Positions 15,876 to 17,234 of a stretch of 17,234 nucleotides of DNA are shown here, in pieces. The notes beneath the pieces were generated by a model. It was not told where the DNA came from. It worked only from the letters and a program-made list of their open reading frames with translations, and did no database searches. This DNA is from CAZRNB01 sp964601355 (lineage in GTDB: Bacteria; Planctomycetota; Phycisphaerae; Sedimentisphaerales; Anaerobacaceae): contig CAZRNB010000060.1 in assembly GCA_964601355.1 (NCBI GenBank), positions 1 to 17,234 on the forward strand. The letters run 5' to 3'. How positions within the stretch are numbered: position 1 is the stretch's first letter; each line of letters begins with the position of its first letter. A program made the translations under genes and the position numbers.

Positions 15876-15909
15876 GCCGGGCTATCCAATCCGCCAACGG
15901 CGGGCCAGC
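15876..15909 (-). promoter_or_regulatory. stem-loop in the sigma factor leader
   Basis: On the minus strand CCGCC-GTT-GGCGG forms a tight hairpin. A flanking imperfect pair (GCTGGCC with GCCCGGC) extends it, followed by TTTT. It lies in the predicted leader between the sigma-28-type promoter and the start codon and could act as a weak attenuator. The T-run is short, so this is only a possibility. Confidence 0.35.
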
Positions 15910-15953
15910 ACGCTTATCCGCCTTGTTTCTGCAACCATATTTATCCACATTCC

Positions 15954-15980
15954 TTATCGGCCTTTTGGTTGATAACTTTA
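15954..15980 (-). promoter_or_regulatory. sigma-28-type promoter upstream of the sigma factor gene
   Basis: Read on the minus strand: TAAAGTTA (-35), an 11-base spacer, then GCCGATAA (-10). The enteric FliA consensus is TAAAGTTT-N11-GCCGATAA, so 15 of 16 defined bases match and the spacing is exact. Transcription would begin about 15947 and give a leader of about 170 bases before the GTG of the sigma gene. The site lies after the stop of the FlgB-like gene (16027), so it serves the sigma gene separately. Confidence 0.85.
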
Positions 15981-16026
15981 GAAGAACAAATGAACAACCT
16001 TCCGAGAAAATACTCTGCTTTGTCCC

Positions 16027-16494
16027 CTAATTATTCGGACCTTTTTCGTTACTCTCATCTTTGTTCCAGGCGATTGTCCGATAACCAATTGTTGTAGTTT
16101 CCTGTCTTTGCCTTAGCAGTTCTGCTGCTATTATCTGATTGAGTGAGTTCTCGAAGAGATTGTTTATTTGAACCTTAAGATATTCATCCCGATTTTCTTC
16201 AAGCAATTGTTTTGCGCATTCATCAATCACTGATTTGATTTGTAAGCCGTTATTAATATTGAACTTAATATTCTCTGTGTCGCGAAGTACGAACTGCTGG
16301 TTCTGGATATGCTCATCGATTGCATTATTCAAAAGACCGCAGAAATCGACTATTTCCAAATCCATTGGGGTAAATCCGGGACTATGGTAGTTTATTATGT
16401 TTTTGATAAAGATTTTCTGTCGAGCTTGGGTGAACTCGATTATTTTAATCAGCAGTTCAGATATATCTTCGGCTTTCAATGTCGGCAGATTCAT
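16027..16494 (-). CDS. FlgB-like flagellar basal-body rod protein (divergent)
   Basis: A 155-residue protein. The N-terminal EFTQARQKIFIKNIINYHSP-GF (about residues 20-41) resembles the rod-protein signature of FlgB (RxxRQxxLxxNIANxxTPGY), with N-I-x-N and PGF retained but Ala and Thr changed. The C-terminal helix with NLFENSLNQIIAAELLRQR recalls the FlgB/FlgC coiled-coil end. Size is close to FlgB (about 130-140 residues). Rod proteins are exported through the flagellar secretion system and form the proximal rod; no Sec signal is expected or seen. Adjacency to a FliA-type sigma gene supports the call. Start chosen as ATG 16494 with AGGA six bases upstream; the TTG at 16500 is unlikely. I consider the assignment likely but not certain. 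Confidence 0.6.
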   Translation of the reverse strand: MNLPTLKAEDISELLIKIIEFTQARQKIFIKNIINYHSPGFTPMDLEIVDFCGLLNNAIDEHIQNQQFVLRDTENIKFNINNGLQIKSVIDECAKQLLEENRDEYLKVQINNLFENSLNQIIAAELLRQRQETTTIGYRTIAWNKDESNEKGPNN

Positions 16495-16558
16495 GTGCAA
16501 TCCTAAAAAGGCCCGTTGTACTTTTTAATAAGTCTATAAAATTATTGAAGTTACAGTT

Positions 16559-16765
16559 TTAAGTCATAGCTGCTCCGGATAAATTTTGGGGGGTTAGGGG
16601 GGTAAAAGCACTATAAAGCACTATAAAGAATGAAAGAATACCCCAGAAGAACAAAGCTATGTTTTTCATCCATGACATTTCAGAATTCTTCTCGTTCAGC
16701 AGTTTCAGCTTGTTAAATTCCTTACGATCCTCTGGCATCATTGAATTTAGTAGAGGTTCTGGCAC
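16559..16765 (-). CDS. small single-span membrane protein of unknown function
   Basis: A 68-residue product if begun at the GTG 16765, or 60 if begun at ATG 16741. The first ~30 residues are polar and charged (PEDRKEFNKLKLLNEKN), followed by one hydrophobic segment (about residues 35-54, IALFFWGILSFFIVLY) and a short tail. I do not recognise the family. Neither start has a strong ribosome site. The 3' end contains a 10-base tandem repeat (16605-16624) and two runs of six Gs (16588-16602), so the C-terminal frame is easily altered. It lies 64 bases before the FlgB-like gene on the same strand and may share its transcript. Confidence 0.42.
   Translation of the reverse strand: MPEPLLNSMMPEDRKEFNKLKLLNEKNSEMSWMKNIALFFWGILSFFIVLYSAFTPLTPQNLSGAAMT
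16588..16602 (+). repeat. two G6 runs separated by TTA
   Basis: GGGGGG-TTA-GGGGGG lies within the 3' end of the small membrane-protein gene (as C-runs on its strand). Two G-tracts are not enough for an intramolecular quadruplex but are prone to slippage. Confidence 0.6.
16605..16628 (+). repeat. 10-base tandem repeat (AAAGCACTAT, about 2.4 copies)
   Basis: AAAGCACTAT occurs at 16605-16614 and 16615-16624 and is followed by AAAG. The unit is not a multiple of three, so loss of one copy shifts the reading frame of the small membrane-protein gene. Confidence 0.75.
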
Positions 16766-17012
16766 TGAAAAATGATTCTGGCCAGAGAGCTAATATAAAA
16801 AGAAACACGTTCAACTATCCAAAAAGCTATCGCTCCAAATGTTATTTATGAGACCTAAATAAATCGTACAAAGTTACTTGTTCAGTTTATCGAACATTTA
16901 TATTTATATTTTGTAAAATGTAAAAGCTATTTTTTATATGTCAACACTTTTTTGTTTTTTAATTTAGATTTTTTTATTTTTGTAACCGATCAGTTACATC
17001 GGGATTATGCCT

Positions 17013-17036
17013 TTATCGCTTGATAACCAATAACTT
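17013..17036 (-). promoter_or_regulatory. possible weak sigma-28-type promoter
   Basis: On the minus strand AAGTTA is followed after 12 bases by CGATAA. The same two cores in the strong promoter at 15954-15980 are 13 bases apart, so the spacing is one base short. If real it would start a transcript about 240 bases upstream of the small membrane-protein gene and the FlgB-like gene. Confidence 0.3.
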
Positions 17037-17089
17037 GTCCCTTTGGGAGCAGCTCAAAAAAATCATTTTCTTTTTTAGTTTGTTTTTAG

Positions 17090-17136
17090 TAATCGTTCAC
17101 GGCCTAAAATGTTGAATTTGGTTTAATCGTTCACGG
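17090..17136. repeat. direct repeat TAATCGTTCACGG, two copies
   Basis: Identical 13-base words at 17090-17102 and 17124-17136, 34 bases apart. The first is preceded by G, giving GTAATCG..., which recalls the GTAA ends of IS66-type elements. No transposase is visible, so this may be a pair of IS ends or scars. Confidence 0.6.
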
Positions 17137-17150
17137 GAAAACTGTGTTTT

Positions 17151-17228
17151 TGTCATTGCGAGTGAAGCGAAGCAATCTAAAATCGCTCGTTTTTGAGATT
17201 GCTTCGGCCTAAAGGCCTCGCAATGACA
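17151..17228. repeat. imperfect inverted-repeat (REP/MITE-like) element
   Basis: The left arm TGTCATTGCGAG...CGAAGCAATCT (17151-17178) is inverted as AGATTGCTTCG...CTCGCAATGACA (17196-17228). The arms share 12 outer and 11 inner bases, with unmatched bases between them (5 on the left, 10 on the right); the right insert is part of GGCC-TAAA-GGCC. This CATTGCGAG/GAAGCAATC word pair is, to my knowledge, a dispersed non-coding repeat found in many environmental bacterial genomes. Confidence 0.8.
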
Positions 17229-17234
17229 TAAAAA

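Larger units (their letters stand above)
16766..17234. other. AT-rich intergenic region with repeats
   Basis: No coding region is supported on either strand. The stretch is AT-rich with long T-tracts (about 16930-16980). It holds a palindrome TGTAAC-CGATCA-GTTACA (16981-16998), a possible sigma-28-type promoter on the minus strand (17013-17036), two copies of TAATCGTTCACGG (17090, 17124) and an inverted-repeat element at the right edge (17151-17228). Confidence 0.6.

Noticed and set aside
16309..16506. Plus-strand frame opposite the FlgB-like gene
   Set aside because: It is antisense to a protein with recognisable rod-protein features and has no motif of its own.
16981..16998. Palindrome TGTAAC-CGATCA-GTTACA as an operator
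   Set aside because: The arms are only six bases in an AT-rich region and no regulator or start point can be tied to it; kept only as a note in the intergenic description.
16766..17234. CRISPR array or replication origin in the AT-rich right end
   Set aside because: There are only two copies of the 13-base repeat with no regular spacers, and no DnaA-box cluster that I can see.

Overview
The window looks like part of a chromosome from a Gram-negative-type, flagellated bacterium. Moderate GC, frequent GTG/TTG starts and a WecA-like transferase with a long soluble C-terminal extension suggest a Planctomycetota (Phycisphaerae-like) lineage. That assignment comes from family resemblance alone and is tentative.

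Layout. From base 1 to about 14.64 kb the plus strand carries the distal part of an exopolysaccharide/O-antigen-type cluster: a WecA/MraY-type glycosyl-1-phosphate transferase (5' end outside the window), a NodB-type polysaccharide deacetylase, a SAM methyltransferase, an O-antigen ligase/polymerase-type membrane protein, an FkbM methyltransferase, a GT2 glycosyltransferase fused to a nucleotidyltransferase-like domain, a Wzx-type flippase, an APH-like kinase, a thymidylate-kinase-like P-loop protein, a GT4, a WaaE-like GT2, a second SAM methyltransferase, and a GT4 broken into two pieces by a stop and a frameshift. From about 5.98 kb on, genes are tightly packed, with a 32-base overlap, two ATGA overlaps and one 1-base gap, as in a single operon. 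A strong intrinsic terminator at about 14.75 kb closes it. The minus strand then carries, convergently, a FliA/WhiG sigma factor, a FlgB-like rod protein and a small membrane protein. The last ~450 bases are AT-rich, hold no gene I can support, and end in an inverted-repeat element.

How the genes could work together. The WecA-like enzyme would load the first sugar phosphate on undecaprenyl phosphate. The GT2/GT4 enzymes extend the unit, the methyltransferases and deacetylase decorate it, Wzx flips it, and the O-antigen ligase-type protein polymerises or transfers it.

Most notable points. (1) Between 2.0 and 5.2 kb there are three 3'-end gene remnants not visible as ordinary genes: the tail of a second WecA-like protein, the tail of an IS3-type transposase, and the tail of a different Wzy polymerase lying in frame just after the stop of the intact ligase-type gene. 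They look like scars of repeated gene replacement, including a probable polymerase swap. (2) A GT2-nucleotidyltransferase fusion, an APH-like kinase and a thymidylate-kinase-like protein lie within four genes and form a candidate uncharacterised phospho-modification module. (3) A near-perfect sigma-28 promoter (TAAAGTTA, 11-base spacer, GCCGATAA) lies upstream of the sigma-28-type gene itself and predicts autoregulation.
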